In this document: positions 1 to 8,088 of the stretch, in pieces
How positions within the stretch are numbered: position 1 is the first letter of the stretch
How the letters are laid out: each line of letters starts with the position of its first letter
Source of the DNA: Chryseobacterium sp. 18061
GTDB taxonomy: Bacteria; Pseudomonadota; Gammaproteobacteria; Enterobacterales; Enterobacteriaceae
Length of the DNA: 64,000 nt
Assembly (NCBI GenBank): GCA_902706205.1
Contig: CACSKA010000011.1
Span: forward strand, 62,001 to 126,000
Direction of reading: 5' to 3'
Position numbers and translations under genes: made by a program
Notes under the pieces: model-generated
Told to the model about the DNA's origin: nothing
Seen by the model: only the letters and a program-made list of their open reading frames with translations
Databases searched by the model: none

Positions 1-42
1 TCGGTTAAGCAAGAACGTCAGATGAAAAATCATTCAGATGGA

Positions 43-1299
43 TTATTCAATGGCCGGACGATCGTCCTTTTTATTCTCGGCAGAAGGGGTTGAGACTGGG
101 CGTGTACGGCGCATACTCAGGCCCGTGTAGATAGCGTTGAACATGACCACGCTCGCGGTCACCAGGAACACTGTGCGAAAACCGTAGCTCGCTGAGACCG
201 AGGCGCCAATCAGTGGTCCAGTGACGTTGCCGATATCGCGAAAAGACTGGTTATAGCTGAAAATGCGCCCGGCAATTTGGTTGGTGGAGTTGTACACCAG
301 CAGCGTCTGAACGGCAGGCAGCAGCGCACCGTCGGCGGCGCCGAGCAGGAAGCGCAGCAGGCCAAGCTGCCAGGGGGTCTGCACAAACGACATCGGAATT
401 AACAGCAGAACAGAGATGATCAGCGCCGCAATCAGGATTTTTTCCGGCCCTATTCTGTCACCCAGTTTGCCCAGACGAGGGGCGCTGATCAGCGCGGCAA
501 CGCCTGGCACTGAGGCAATCATCCCGCTGATAAACGCGATATTACTGACGTTACCCGCCAACTCCCGTACATACAGCGTCAAAATCGGGGCGATGGAGCC
601 GGTCGCCACCTGGATAATCATGGTAGTGATAAACAGGCTGAGTACCAGTTTCGGGCTTTTCAGCGAGGAAAGAACGTCTCTGGCGTGCAGCATCTCTTTT
701 TTCGGCACCGGCTCGAACTGCTCGCGGATAAGTAAAAGTGTCAGCAGGAAACACAAAAACAGCACGCTGGCAGTCATAAAGAACACCGGACGCAGGCCGT
801 AGGTGTCTGCCATCAGGCCGCCCGCTAAAGGGCCAAGTAGCGCACCGCTCACCGCCCCGGTGGAAAGTGTCCCAAGCGCCCAGCCGCTTTTATGGCGAGG
901 GATTTGCGTGGCGATCAGCGCATTGGCGTTCGGCACAAAGCCGCCGAGAAGACCCAACAGCGCGCGCAGAACCAGAAACTGCCAGATATTCTGCGCGAAG
1001 CCCATCAGCACCATCACAATCGCCATGCCGAGTGCAGAGCGTAGCAGCATAATTTTTCGACCTTTACGGTCTGCCAGCCCACCCCAAAACGGCGAGGCGA
1101 TAGCGGAAAACAGAAAGGTGATGCTGAATACCAGTCCGGACCACATGTTTAGCGCGCTGTGTCCGGTGACGCCGAGTCGTTCGACATACAGCGGCAGGAA
1201 AGGCATGACCAGACTAAAGGCCGCGCCAGTGAGAAAGCAGCCGATCCAGGCGATGGTGAGATTCCGTTTCCAGCTTATGGGGGCATCTGAGGAAAGCAT
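43..1299 (-). CDS. mdtG: MFS multidrug efflux transporter MdtG
   Basis: A 12-helix inner-membrane drug:H+ antiporter of the major facilitator superfamily, tied in E. coli to fosfomycin and deoxycholate resistance. The protein is hydrophobic throughout and carries the MFS loop 2-3 motif (GGLADRKGRK) and its second-half copy (RLGKLGDRIGPEK). It aligns along its whole length with E. coli MdtG (408 aa). The frame extends to a TTG at 1332, but I chose the ATG at 1299: it has a GGAA element 5-6 bases upstream and matches the E. coli N-terminus just before the shared WKRN. This gives 418 aa, with a slightly longer variable C-tail. It lies downstream of lpxL on the same strand, behind a terminator, so it is probably transcribed alone. 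Confidence 0.93.
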   Translation of the reverse strand: MLSSDAPISWKRNLTIAWIGCFLTGAAFSLVMPFLPLYVERLGVTGHSALNMWSGLVFSITFLFSAIASPFWGGLADRKGRKIMLLRSALGMAIVMVLMGFAQNIWQFLVLRALLGLLGGFVPNANALIATQIPRHKSGWALGTLSTGAVSGALLGPLAGGLMADTYGLRPVFFMTASVLFLCFLLTLLLIREQFEPVPKKEMLHARDVLSSLKSPKLVLSLFITTMIIQVATGSIAPILTLYVRELAGNVSNIAFISGMIASVPGVAALISAPRLGKLGDRIGPEKILIAALIISVLLLIPMSFVQTPWQLGLLRFLLGAADGALLPAVQTLLVYNSTNQIAGRIFSYNQSFRDIGNVTGPLIGASVSASYGFRTVFLVTASVVMFNAIYTGLSMRRTRPVSTPSAENKKDDRPAIE

Positions 1300-1399
1300 A
1301 GGGTTCCGCGTAATGACGCTAGGGTCGTTCAAAATGAAGTGATAAGCAGGCTAATTATGCGCTTGCTAAATCATGACTGCAATCAACGACGACGAAACC

Positions 1400-1442
1400 G
1401 GAAAAGAAAAAAGCAGGCCGGGTAACCGCAGAGCCACCCGGC
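1400..1442 (-). terminator. Rho-independent terminator of lpxL
   Basis: The arms GCCGGGT and ACCCGGC (1417-1423 and 1436-1442) form a 7-bp GC-rich stem. On the minus strand a CTGC and then a T-rich run follow. It sits 9 bases past the lpxL stop and separates lpxL from mdtG. Confidence 0.8.
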
Positions 1443-1451
1443 AGGTAAGGG

Positions 1452-2375
1452 TCAGTAGCGGGAAGGGGTGCCTTCCGGGCGCGTTTTGAAACGGCGATGC
1501 AGCCACATGTACTGCTCGGGCGCCATCAAAATGCATTGTTCAATCACTTTGTTCATCCACGCAGCGGTGGTTTCGGCATCGTCCAGCGGCGGCGCGCACT
1601 CTGGCTCGAGGATCACCAACTCATAGCCTTTACCCCCCGGCATACGGCGCGGCACGAAAGGCACAATGCAGGCCTTCGACATGCGCGTCAGGGTGTAAGT
1701 CCCGGAAGTGGTTGCCGCTTTGTCGACGCCGAACAGCGGCACAAACACGCTGCCCTGAGGGCCGTAGTCGTGATCGGGTGCGTACCAAATGACTTCACCT
1801 TTTTTAAGGGCACGGATCATGCCTTTTAAATCTTTGCGATCGAGCATGTCTTTATTGGAGCGCATCCGTCCCCTGGTCTGCACCAGGTCGATAACCGGAT
1901 TATCATTCGGGCGATAAACGCCAATCCCTGGAGACGCGTGCAGGCCAAACATGCGGGCGCCGATTTCTAGCGTCAGGAAGTGGATACCGATAAGCAGAAT
2001 GCCTTTTTTCTCGGCCTCCAGCGCACGGATATGTTCCACTCCGATAGCGTCGCTCCAGCGAGCCATTCGTTTGTCGGACCAGAACCACGCCATGCCAGTT
2101 TCCATCAAACCCATGCCCACGGATTCAAAGTTTTTGACTACCCAGTCGTGACGCGTTTTTTCGTCCATATTGGGAAAGCACAGTTCGAGATTGCGATAGG
2201 CAATATGGGAGCGTCGTTTCATTAGACGCAGCGAAAGACGGCCCAGGGAAGTACCGAGACGGTAGAGGATCGGATAAGGAAGCTGAACCAGTAGCCACAA
2301 CAGGCCGACGCCCAGCCAGGTTAACCAGTAACGCGGGTGGAGGAGCGCGGCGGAAAATTTAGGTAAATGCGTCAT
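1452..2375 (-). CDS. lpxL: Lipid A biosynthesis lauroyl acyltransferase LpxL
   Basis: Transfers laurate from acyl-ACP to Kdo2-lipid IVA in the inner membrane, the first late-acylation step of lipid A. The 307-aa product matches E. coli LpxL (306 aa) end to end. An N-terminal membrane anchor lies near residues 17-40. The acyltransferase HX4E motif (HFLTLE) and a DRKDLKG stretch are present, and the C-terminus MWLHRRFKTRPEG is characteristic. The frame is open upstream to 2435, but the ATG at 2375 gives the family N-terminus (MTHLPKF). It is divergent from trhO, with about 220 bases between the two starts. Confidence 0.95.
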   Translation of the reverse strand: MTHLPKFSAALLHPRYWLTWLGVGLLWLLVQLPYPILYRLGTSLGRLSLRLMKRRSHIAYRNLELCFPNMDEKTRHDWVVKNFESVGMGLMETGMAWFWSDKRMARWSDAIGVEHIRALEAEKKGILLIGIHFLTLEIGARMFGLHASPGIGVYRPNDNPVIDLVQTRGRMRSNKDMLDRKDLKGMIRALKKGEVIWYAPDHDYGPQGSVFVPLFGVDKAATTSGTYTLTRMSKACIVPFVPRRMPGGKGYELVILEPECAPPLDDAETTAAWMNKVIEQCILMAPEQYMWLHRRFKTRPEGTPSRY

Positions 2376-2594
2376 CACAGTCCTGTTCTTTCGAGCAATT
2401 GATTCTATTATCGCACTTTTTCGGGCTTCGCCCAAATGACTCTAGGCAGAACGTCTGTTATTGCAGCAAATGTAGTGAGTGTATCTGTTTGAGGTGAGAA
2501 AGATGTAGCGCAAAATGTGTGGATGTAAATTCGCAGCACATGCTATATGATGCGGGCCGCGAATTTTCTCATAAACGAATGCAGGAACCACACC

Positions 2595-3644
2595 ATGCCA
2601 GTGTTGCATAACCGCATCTCGAATGAGCAATTGAAGGCGCAGATGATGGCTGAAACCGAGCCGCGCACGACAATCTCATTCTATAAATACTTCACCATTA
2701 CCGATCCAAAGGCGACCCGTGATGCGCTGTACCAGGCGTTCACCGGACTCAGCGTGTTTGGCCGCGTCTATCTCGCCCATGAAGGGATTAACGCGCAAAT
2801 CAGCGTGCCAGAGAGCAAAGTCGACGCTTTCCGTGAGTTGCTGTACGGTTTTGATCCGGCATTCAACAATCTGCGCCTGAATATTGCTCTGGATGACGAC
2901 GGTAAATCATTCTGGGTACTGCGCATGAAAGTGCGTGACCGCATCGTCGCTGACGGCATCGATGACCCGTCATTTGACGCCAGTGACGTGGGTGAATACC
3001 TGAAAGCAGCCGAAGTGAATGCGATGCTCGACGAGCCCGATGCGGTGTTTATCGACATGCGTAACCACTACGAATACGAAGTGGGCCATTTCCAAAACGC
3101 ACTGGAAATCCCGGCTGACACCTTCCGCGACCAGCTGCCAAAAGCGGTTGAAATGATGGAAGAGTACCGCGACAAGAAAATCGTCATGTACTGTACTGGC
3201 GGGATCCGCTGCGAAAAAGCCAGTGCGTTTATGAAGCACAAAGGCTTCAATAAGGTCTGGCACATTGAGGGCGGGATCATTGAATACGCTCGCCGCGCCC
3301 GTGAGCAGGGTCTGCCGGTGCGTTTTATTGGTAAGAACTTCGTGTTCGACGAACGCATGGGCGAGCGCATTTCAGACGACGTGATCGCACATTGTCACCA
3401 GTGCGGTACGGCCTGCGACAGCCACACTAATTGTCTGAATGACGGCTGTCACCTGCTGTTCATTCAGTGCCCGACGTGCGCGGAGAAATTCCGCGGTTGT
3501 TGCAGCGAGATGTGCAAAGAAGAGAGTGTTCTGCCGGAAGAAGAGCAGCGTCGACTGCGAGCAGGGCGTGAAAACGGCAACAAGATTTTCAATAAATCGC
3601 GTGGTCAGCTGAATACGCGGCTGGGTATTCCTGACCCTGACTGA
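2595..3644 (+). CDS. trhO: tRNA uridine(34) hydroxylase TrhO (YceA, rhodanese family)
   Basis: Makes 5-hydroxyuridine at the tRNA wobble position in an oxygen-dependent, prephenate-independent way. The 349-aa product equals E. coli YceA (350 aa). It has an N-terminal ferredoxin-like domain to about residue 95, then a rhodanese domain with active-site Cys200 in the loop CTGGIRCEKA. A Cys-rich C-terminal part follows (CHQCG, CPTCAEKFRGCC), which looks metal-binding. The upstream-extended frame to 2547 was rejected in favour of the conserved start MPVLHNRIS. In E. coli yceI-yceJ-yceO follow; here solA follows directly on the other strand. Confidence 0.94.
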   Translation: MPVLHNRISNEQLKAQMMAETEPRTTISFYKYFTITDPKATRDALYQAFTGLSVFGRVYLAHEGINAQISVPESKVDAFRELLYGFDPAFNNLRLNIALDDDGKSFWVLRMKVRDRIVADGIDDPSFDASDVGEYLKAAEVNAMLDEPDAVFIDMRNHYEYEVGHFQNALEIPADTFRDQLPKAVEMMEEYRDKKIVMYCTGGIRCEKASAFMKHKGFNKVWHIEGGIIEYARRAREQGLPVRFIGKNFVFDERMGERISDDVIAHCHQCGTACDSHTNCLNDGCHLLFIQCPTCAEKFRGCCSEMCKEESVLPEEEQRRLRAGRENGNKIFNKSRGQLNTRLGIPDPD

Positions 3645-3670
3645 GTGATTGCTGACAGCAATTTTCTGAT

Positions 3671-3703
3671 AGCCCGGTAAGCGTAATGCTACCGGGCTTT
3701 TTT
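3671..3703 (+). terminator. Rho-independent terminator of trhO
   Basis: AGCCCGGTA and TACCGGGCT form a 9-bp perfect stem around a 10-base loop. Five to six T follow. It lies 26 bases after the trhO stop and ends 8 bases before the convergent solA gene. Confidence 0.88.
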
Positions 3704-3710
3704 ACGCCTG

Positions 3711-4829
3711 TTACTGTGCGAAACGCGCGAGGCTAAATGGCGTTAGATCGAACGCTGGCGTTTTGCCTTGAGCAAAATCAGCGGCAATCTCGCCCAGCAC
3801 CGAGGCGAACTTAAAGCCGTGTCCGCTCAGACCAGAAATCACCAGCGTGTTGTCATGACCGGGCAGGGTGTCGATGATGAAGTCTTCGTCCGGCGAATTA
3901 TCGTAGGTGCAGGCCGCGCCGTGCAGGCAGCAGCCAATCCCTGGTAGCACGTTACGCAGGAAATTAAAGGCTTCAGAGCCATCCGTTGCCACTGCGCCAA
4001 ACGGTTTGCGTTGTTCAGGTGAATCAATAACTTGTCCCCCGTTGTGCTTACCGATTTTGAGTTCGTTGTCTTCAGCCGGGAAACCGTAATACTGGTCACC
4101 GTTAGGCAGCTCGCCGGTAAACGCCGGGAAGTTGTTTTTGCGGCTGTAACGCCCATCGGCCTGGTACCAGGCAAACACTTTACGCACCGGTTGAATCGGC
4201 AGTTCTGGCAGAAGCCTGGTGACCCAGGTTCCGGCGCTCACCAACAGACGTTTGGCGGTGTAACTGCCATCGGTGGTTTCAACGGTGACGCCATCCGCGT
4301 GATGCGAAACGGCGGTGACAGGGCAATTGAACAGCTGAGCACAACCGGCTTCTCGGGCCAGTTCTACCCAGGCTTTGACCGCCAACTCACTGCGCAACAC
4401 GCCGGAAGCTGGTTCAAACAGCCCGACGTAATCCTCCGGCACGCGGATCTCCGGCCAGCGTGCCATCAGCGCCTGGCTGTCCAGCCGCTCAACGTTCAGA
4501 CCGAACTGATGGGCGCTCTGCTCAACGTTGGCGAGGAACGGGGAATGAGCCGGGCCCAGGTTGATGACGCCGGTTTTCTCAAAAATCTCTTCACCGCTCA
4601 GCGTGGCGAGTTCATCCCACAGGGTTTGCGCGCGAAGAACCAGCGGCACATATTTTTCACCCTCGCCGTAGGCATGGCGAATCAGACGCGTATCGCCGTG
4701 GTGGCTGCCTTCGTTATGCGGTGGCAGATGGGCGTCGGTCATCAGAACCGACAGCCCTGCGCGGGAAGCGTAATAACCGGCGGCGGCACCGACAGAGCCA
4801 CTGCCGATAATTATTAAGTCGTAGTTCAT
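3711..4829 (-). CDS. solA: N-methyl-L-tryptophan oxidase SolA (sarcosine oxidase-like)
   Basis: A flavoenzyme that oxidatively demethylates N-methyl-tryptophan and, less well, sarcosine. It yields the free amino acid, formaldehyde and hydrogen peroxide. The 372-aa product has exactly the E. coli length. An FAD-binding Rossmann motif (IIGSGSVGAAAG) opens the protein. The conserved CTYDNSPDEDF segment near residue 308 holds the Cys that binds flavin covalently in monomeric sarcosine oxidases. A second glycine-rich stretch (SGLSGHGFK) is near the end. The ATG at 4829 gives the family start MNYDLIIIG; the frame continues upstream to 4886 without homology. Confidence 0.94.
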   Translation of the reverse strand: MNYDLIIIGSGSVGAAAGYYASRAGLSVLMTDAHLPPHNEGSHHGDTRLIRHAYGEGEKYVPLVLRAQTLWDELATLSGEEIFEKTGVINLGPAHSPFLANVEQSAHQFGLNVERLDSQALMARWPEIRVPEDYVGLFEPASGVLRSELAVKAWVELAREAGCAQLFNCPVTAVSHHADGVTVETTDGSYTAKRLLVSAGTWVTRLLPELPIQPVRKVFAWYQADGRYSRKNNFPAFTGELPNGDQYYGFPAEDNELKIGKHNGGQVIDSPEQRKPFGAVATDGSEAFNFLRNVLPGIGCCLHGAACTYDNSPDEDFIIDTLPGHDNTLVISGLSGHGFKFASVLGEIAADFAQGKTPAFDLTPFSLARFAQ

Positions 4830-4889
4830 GCGTGTCTCATCTCTGTTCGTTATTAGCAGGGTAATTAATCTGATAATGCGTGACAAGCC

Positions 4890-4918
4890 AGAAATAATTA
4901 AGGCACCCGATGGGTGCC
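4890..4918 (-). terminator. Probable terminator of bssS
   Basis: GGCACCC and GGGTGCC (4902-4908 and 4912-4918) form a 7-bp stem with a tight 3-base loop. On the minus strand TTAATTATTT follows, a weak U tract. It lies just past the bssS stop. Confidence 0.55.
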
Positions 4919-4945
4919 TGTTACGTAAATTTTTGGCATCAAGCG

Positions 4946-5200
4946 CTAATGCCTTCGATACTCGTTTTCCTGGAAATCGCCGGATTCAATTTTGGCGATG
5001 CCCGCTTCTAAAATAGAAATAAACTGGCGGGCTACATCGGTCGTTAACCATAGCGTTTGACCGATTTCTGCTTCGTTGTGACTCGATAGTGTGGGGTTCT
5101 GGTAGTGCAGGCGCAGCATCAGCGCGTCATAGCTGTCTACGGTGCTGATGTCCCATCCGACGAGGGGATGGGTCTGGATGACTTCATTATTCTTTTCCAT
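4946..5200 (-). CDS. bssS: Biofilm regulator BssS (YceP)
   Basis: A small cytoplasmic protein that, in E. coli, affects biofilm formation through indole and catabolite/AI-2 signalling; its biochemical activity is unknown. The 84-aa product matches E. coli BssS nearly throughout, including the opening MEKNNEVIQTHPLVGWDIS and the ending ESGDFQ.NEYRRH. Two ATGs lie in tandem (5203 and 5200). The AGGGG ribosome site is only 2 bases from the first and 5 from the second, so I chose 5200. No enzymatic motif is visible. It is monocistronic, with its own terminator. Confidence 0.9.
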   Translation of the reverse strand: MEKNNEVIQTHPLVGWDISTVDSYDALMLRLHYQNPTLSSHNEAEIGQTLWLTTDVARQFISILEAGIAKIESGDFQENEYRRH

Positions 5201-5203
5201 CAT

Positions 5204-5431
5204 AACCCCTTATTAACGTGTTTAAAGACAACGGTTCGAGGTTCAATGCGTGTTTTCTGAAGCATACTAATTATATCAACAACTATGAAAATATTCGAAC
5301 TTTCGGGTAAATGGCAACATTTTTTTCTGGTCCAATCGTTTTTTTGAACAATAAAGCGACAGTTAGTTCGTTATTTTTTAAAAGAATAGTGATGCAATAA
5401 GAAAAGGGTTAAAAAAAGCACAAAATGAAAT
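5204..5431. other. AT-rich intergenic region between bssS and dinI
   Basis: About 230 bases, strongly AT-rich with several A and T runs, holding the bssS promoter region and the space after the dinI terminator. I see no ORF, tRNA or clear repeat here. A rich AT tract before bssS could bind H-NS, but no specific site can be assigned. Confidence 0.5.
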
Positions 5432-5460
5432 TAAAAAAGCCGGGGCGACCCGGCAAAAAA
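5432..5460 (-). terminator. Rho-independent terminator of dinI
   Basis: GCCGGG and CCCGGC close around GCGA (5439-5454). On the minus strand the stem is followed by six T and more AT-rich sequence. An A run precedes the stem, which adds to the stem length. Confidence 0.85.
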
Positions 5461-5491
5461 TTACATAATGGTGGAGCGTTTTTTAATCGAA

Positions 5492-5737
5492 TCAGGCAGG
5501 GTTAAACCAGTCATCCGCGCTTTCCCAGGTTTCCTGAAGAATTTCGCTAATGCGGTCTTTGTCTTCTTTAGCGCCGCCGAGAACGGAAAGATTATTACCC
5601 GCAGCATAGCGCACGCTGACTTGTCCGTTCTGGTCTGGGAATTGATCGAGAATACGACGGGAAAGCTCGCTGGTGAGCGCATCAATAGCGCCTGCGGGCA
5701 GGACAGTAGTTCTGGCGATGGTCACTTCAATACGCAT
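5492..5737 (-). CDS. dinI: DNA damage-inducible protein DinI
   Basis: Binds RecA filaments and tunes the SOS response, stabilising filaments and limiting UmuD cleavage. The 81-aa product has exactly the E. coli size. It begins MRIEVTIARTT, keeps the conserved central LSRRI and VSVRYAAGNNLSV segments, and has the acidic C-terminal helix (KEDKDRISEILQETWESADDW) that mimics DNA to contact RecA. It is preceded by a LexA box at 5760-5775 and followed by a terminator, so it is a single SOS-controlled unit. Confidence 0.95.
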   Translation of the reverse strand: MRIEVTIARTTVLPAGAIDALTSELSRRILDQFPDQNGQVSVRYAAGNNLSVLGGAKEDKDRISEILQETWESADDWFNPA

Positions 5738-5759
5738 AATTTGTCCCCTGTTGAATATA

Positions 5760-5775
5760 CTGGATATTTATACAG
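5760..5775 (-). promoter_or_regulatory. LexA box (SOS operator) of dinI
   Basis: On the minus strand this reads CTGTATAAATATCCAG, a CTG-N10-CAG palindrome. From memory it differs by one base from the E. coli dinI SOS box. It lies 23 bases upstream of the dinI start. Confidence 0.88.
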
Positions 5776-5813
5776 TGAGTTTGCAAAACTTACAACAGGG
5801 GACAATCACTTTT

Positions 5814-6860
5814 TTAGCGCTTAATGCTCCAGTTTACGGTTTCACCGGCGAGGAAAGGGATCAGTGTGTCGTCGGTCAGGGCGATACTGTCGACAACCTG
5901 GCTCTCTTTGCGCTCCAGTTCGATGAAGCTTTCATTGACCGGCAGGCCGTAGAAACGTGGGCCGTTCAGCGAGCAGAAGCCTTCGAAGTGTTGTAAGGCG
6001 TTCATTTCGTCGAACACCGTGGCATAGCTGCCAAGCGCCGTTGGCGCGTTGAAGCAGCCTGCACAGCCGCAACTGGCTTCTTTGCGATGACGTGCATGTG
6101 GGGCGGAGTCGGTGCCGAGGAACGCGCGCTCAAAGCCGCTGGCAACCAGTTCACGCAGCGCCTGTTGGTGAATATTGCGTTTGAGGATAGGCAGGCAGTA
6201 CAGGTGAGGGCGCACGCCGCCAACCAGCATGTGGTTGCGGTTAAACATCAGATGCTGTGGGGTAATGGTGGCGGCCAGCAGTTCGTTACCCTCGCGCACG
6301 TATTCAGCGGCATCTTTGGTGGTGATATGTTCAAACACCACTTTCAGACCCGGCAGACGCTGGCGCATCGGCTCCATCACCGTTTCGATAAAGCGTGCTT
6401 CACGGTCAAAAATGTCGATCTCAGCGTGGGTAACTTCGCCGTGGACCAGCAGCGGCATGCCCAGCTTTTGCATACGTTCCAGTACCGGCATGATTGCATC
6501 AATGCTGGTGACGCCGTGGCTGGAGTTGGTGGTCGCATTCGCCGGATACAGTTTGGCGGCGGTAAACACACCTTCATTGAATCCGCGTTCCAGCTCGTTT
6601 GGATCAAGGGTGTCGGTCAAATAGCAGGTCATCAGCGGGGTAAAGTCATGGCCCGCAGGCACGGCATCAAGAATGCGCTGGCGGTAGCTGATGGCGGCAT
6701 CAACGGTGGTCACCGGTGGCACCAGGTTTGGCATCACAATCGCCCGGCCATACACTTCACTGGTGTAAGGCACGACGGTTTTCAGCATATCGCCATCGCG
6801 CAGATGGATATGCCAGTCGTCGGGACGGCGGATTTTCAGTAGCTGGGATTGTGCTGTCAT
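5814..6860 (-). CDS. pyrC: Dihydroorotase PyrC
   Basis: Zinc enzyme that interconverts carbamoyl-aspartate and dihydroorotate, the third step of pyrimidine synthesis. The 348-aa product matches E. coli PyrC in length. The metal ligands are in DWHIHLRDGD near residue 16. The carboxylated lysine is in AAKLYPANATTNSSHG near 103. Further His ligands are in HGEVTH and FEHITTKD, and the catalytic Asp is in FLGTDSAPHARHRK near 251. Upstream lie a PurR box and a leader hairpin overlapping the ribosome site. Both are the expected purine and pyrimidine controls. Confidence 0.96.
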   Translation of the reverse strand: MTAQSQLLKIRRPDDWHIHLRDGDMLKTVVPYTSEVYGRAIVMPNLVPPVTTVDAAISYRQRILDAVPAGHDFTPLMTCYLTDTLDPNELERGFNEGVFTAAKLYPANATTNSSHGVTSIDAIMPVLERMQKLGMPLLVHGEVTHAEIDIFDREARFIETVMEPMRQRLPGLKVVFEHITTKDAAEYVREGNELLAATITPQHLMFNRNHMLVGGVRPHLYCLPILKRNIHQQALRELVASGFERAFLGTDSAPHARHRKEASCGCAGCFNAPTALGSYATVFDEMNALQHFEGFCSLNGPRFYGLPVNESFIELERKESQVVDSIALTDDTLIPFLAGETVNWSIKR

Positions 6861-6868
6861 GGAAGGCT

Positions 6869-6900
6869 CCGGCTTGTTGAGAAGGGCTATTTTTGCCGGG
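6869..6900 (-). promoter_or_regulatory. pyrC leader hairpin that hides the ribosome site
   Basis: On the minus strand CCGGC at the presumed 5' end of the mRNA can pair with GCCGG, which overlaps the GGAG ribosome site 8 bases before the ATG. In E. coli, CTP levels select the pyrC start nucleotide: C-start transcripts form this hairpin and are not translated, while shorter G-start transcripts are. The sequence keeps both arms and the run TAGTGCCC where the start switches. Confidence 0.75.
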
Positions 6901-6912
6901 CACTAAGATTAA

Positions 6913-6928
6913 ACGTAAACGTTTTCCT
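6913..6928 (-). promoter_or_regulatory. PurR operator of pyrC
   Basis: Minus-strand AGGAAAACGTTTACGT fits the PurR palindrome centred on AACGTT. The E. coli pyrC promoter is known to be PurR-repressed. The site sits just upstream of the TAATCT -10-like element. Confidence 0.75.
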
Positions 6929-6944
6929 TTGCACTCCTTTCCGT

Positions 6945-6971
6945 AAAAAAAACGGGCGCTATTTGCGCCCG
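6945..6971 (-). terminator. Rho-independent terminator of yceB
   Basis: GGGCGC and GCGCCC close around a 5-base loop (6954-6970). On the minus strand a G and then eight T follow. It is placed between the yceB stop and the pyrC promoter. Confidence 0.88.
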
Positions 6972-6995
6972 CGTCCAAATCATTACCCGATTCGA

Positions 6996-7556
6996 TTAGT
7001 CCGTCAGTGGAATGACAATCTCGCCCGGTTTCACTTCAATGCCTTTCGCGTATTTTTTCGCCAGCGCCTCGCCTTGGCTTGCGTCTTCACGCAGGACGTA
7101 GGCCGGCTGCTTGTTGAAGTAGCTACGCAGGGACTGGTTCAGATACGGCATCATGGTTTGCACCACCGACTGCATCTTCTCAGGCTCAACTTTCGCATCG
7201 ACCACTTCCATTTCCTGCAGGAAGATGGCGCCTTTTTCTTTATTAAAGACCGGCAGCGCTTTCAGCTTGAGGTTAATCGTTGCTTTCTGATTACCAAACA
7301 GCGAGCTCATATCGAGATTTGCGACGCCGGTGAGCGTGATTTTATTCGGTTCTTCGCGGCCAATGGCGCTGGAGAGGTTAGTCAGCACAATGTGTGCGTC
7401 AGCCACGCCCGGCAGGCCAATATCTTTCGAGAAATTGTTTCGCTTTTGCAGCGCCTGATTAATTTCTTGCTCACTCACGGTGTACTGCGTGAGCTGGTTA
7501 CAGCCTACCAGCAGGACGCTCGCAATAAATGCGGCGACCATAAACAACTTTTTCAT
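6996..7556 (-). CDS. yceB: YceB family lipoprotein (DUF1439)
   Basis: A predicted lipoprotein of unknown biochemical role, 186 aa as in E. coli. The N-terminus MKKLFMVAAFIASVLLVGC is a lipoprotein signal with lipobox LVGC, so Cys19 is the likely acylated residue. The next residues (NQLTQY) contain no Asp at +2, which suggests sorting to the outer membrane. The body is a lipid-binding-like beta-rich domain. The ATG at 7556 was chosen because the upstream one at 7571 adds residues before the signal peptide. In E. coli grxB and mdtH lie next to it; here only an mdtH remnant remains. Confidence 0.9.
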   Translation of the reverse strand: MKKLFMVAAFIASVLLVGCNQLTQYTVSEQEINQALQKRNNFSKDIGLPGVADAHIVLTNLSSAIGREEPNKITLTGVANLDMSSLFGNQKATINLKLKALPVFNKEKGAIFLQEMEVVDAKVEPEKMQSVVQTMMPYLNQSLRSYFNKQPAYVLREDASQGEALAKKYAKGIEVKPGEIVIPLTD

Positions 7557-7564
7557 GGGTTTCC

Positions 7565-7864
7565 TTAACATGTTGCTTTTGACTCATCCTGACACAAAGC
7601 AGCATGCCCTGTCAGCCTAATGCGCACCAGCAGAATCCGCTGAATTGTTACCACACATAACTTCAGGCGCCGGGTGCGACCATCCCGGTTGAGCGCTTTG
7701 CCCGCATCGAACAGCCAGCCGCCACCTGCGTAACCGAGCACCGCCAAAATGCCTAAACCTTGCTGAACGAGCTGGCGCAGCCCAAGGGCAATGCCAACCA
7801 GCATGTTATCGACAAGCATGAAATATTTTCCCAGGCGGGGAGCCTGTGAAATGCGCGAGGACAT
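7565..7864 (-). pseudogene. mdtH: mdtH remnant with large internal deletions
   Basis: The 99-codon frame begins like MdtH (MSSRISQAPRLGKYFMLVDN; in E. coli MSRVSQARNLGKYFLLIDN). It jumps directly to a segment that lies near residues 45-60 in the full protein (VGIALGLRQLVQQGLGI). It then jumps to the C-terminal helix (LGYAGGGWLFDAGKAL). The full protein is about 402 aa with 12 helices, so roughly three quarters is gone, yet the joins are in frame. Recognisable homology covers about 7685-7864; the rest has no clear match. The next expected gene, grxB, is absent. A drug-efflux function is not possible from this fragment. Confidence 0.85.
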
Positions 7865-8088
7865 TTCCCTTCCAGGGGAATGAAACGGAGAGAGGTTCCT
7901 ACTTCTACCGTCATAACGCTGATTTTCAGGGGCTGCGGGCAACAATATTTTTTTATCAAAAGACTATTTTGATAGAGTTTATTTATCGAAAAGCGGAAGT
8001 GCCTCAGAAAAACGTATGTCGCTGTTTTCACAAGGTGGCGACAGGCAGGTATAGTGAAGGTAATGGCGGTTTGAAGGAGTGGGGGAAG

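Noticed and set aside
1..42. Left edge of the window
   Set aside because: Only 42 bases follow the mdtG stop. No part of a neighbouring gene or a clear terminator can be supported.
4032..4817. A 261-codon plus-strand frame opposite solA
   Set aside because: The solA product has full family conservation in the opposite strand; the antisense frame has none.
6087..6842. A 251-codon plus-strand frame opposite pyrC
   Set aside because: It lies wholly inside well-conserved pyrC, is rich in His and Gly as shadows often are, and has no family motif.
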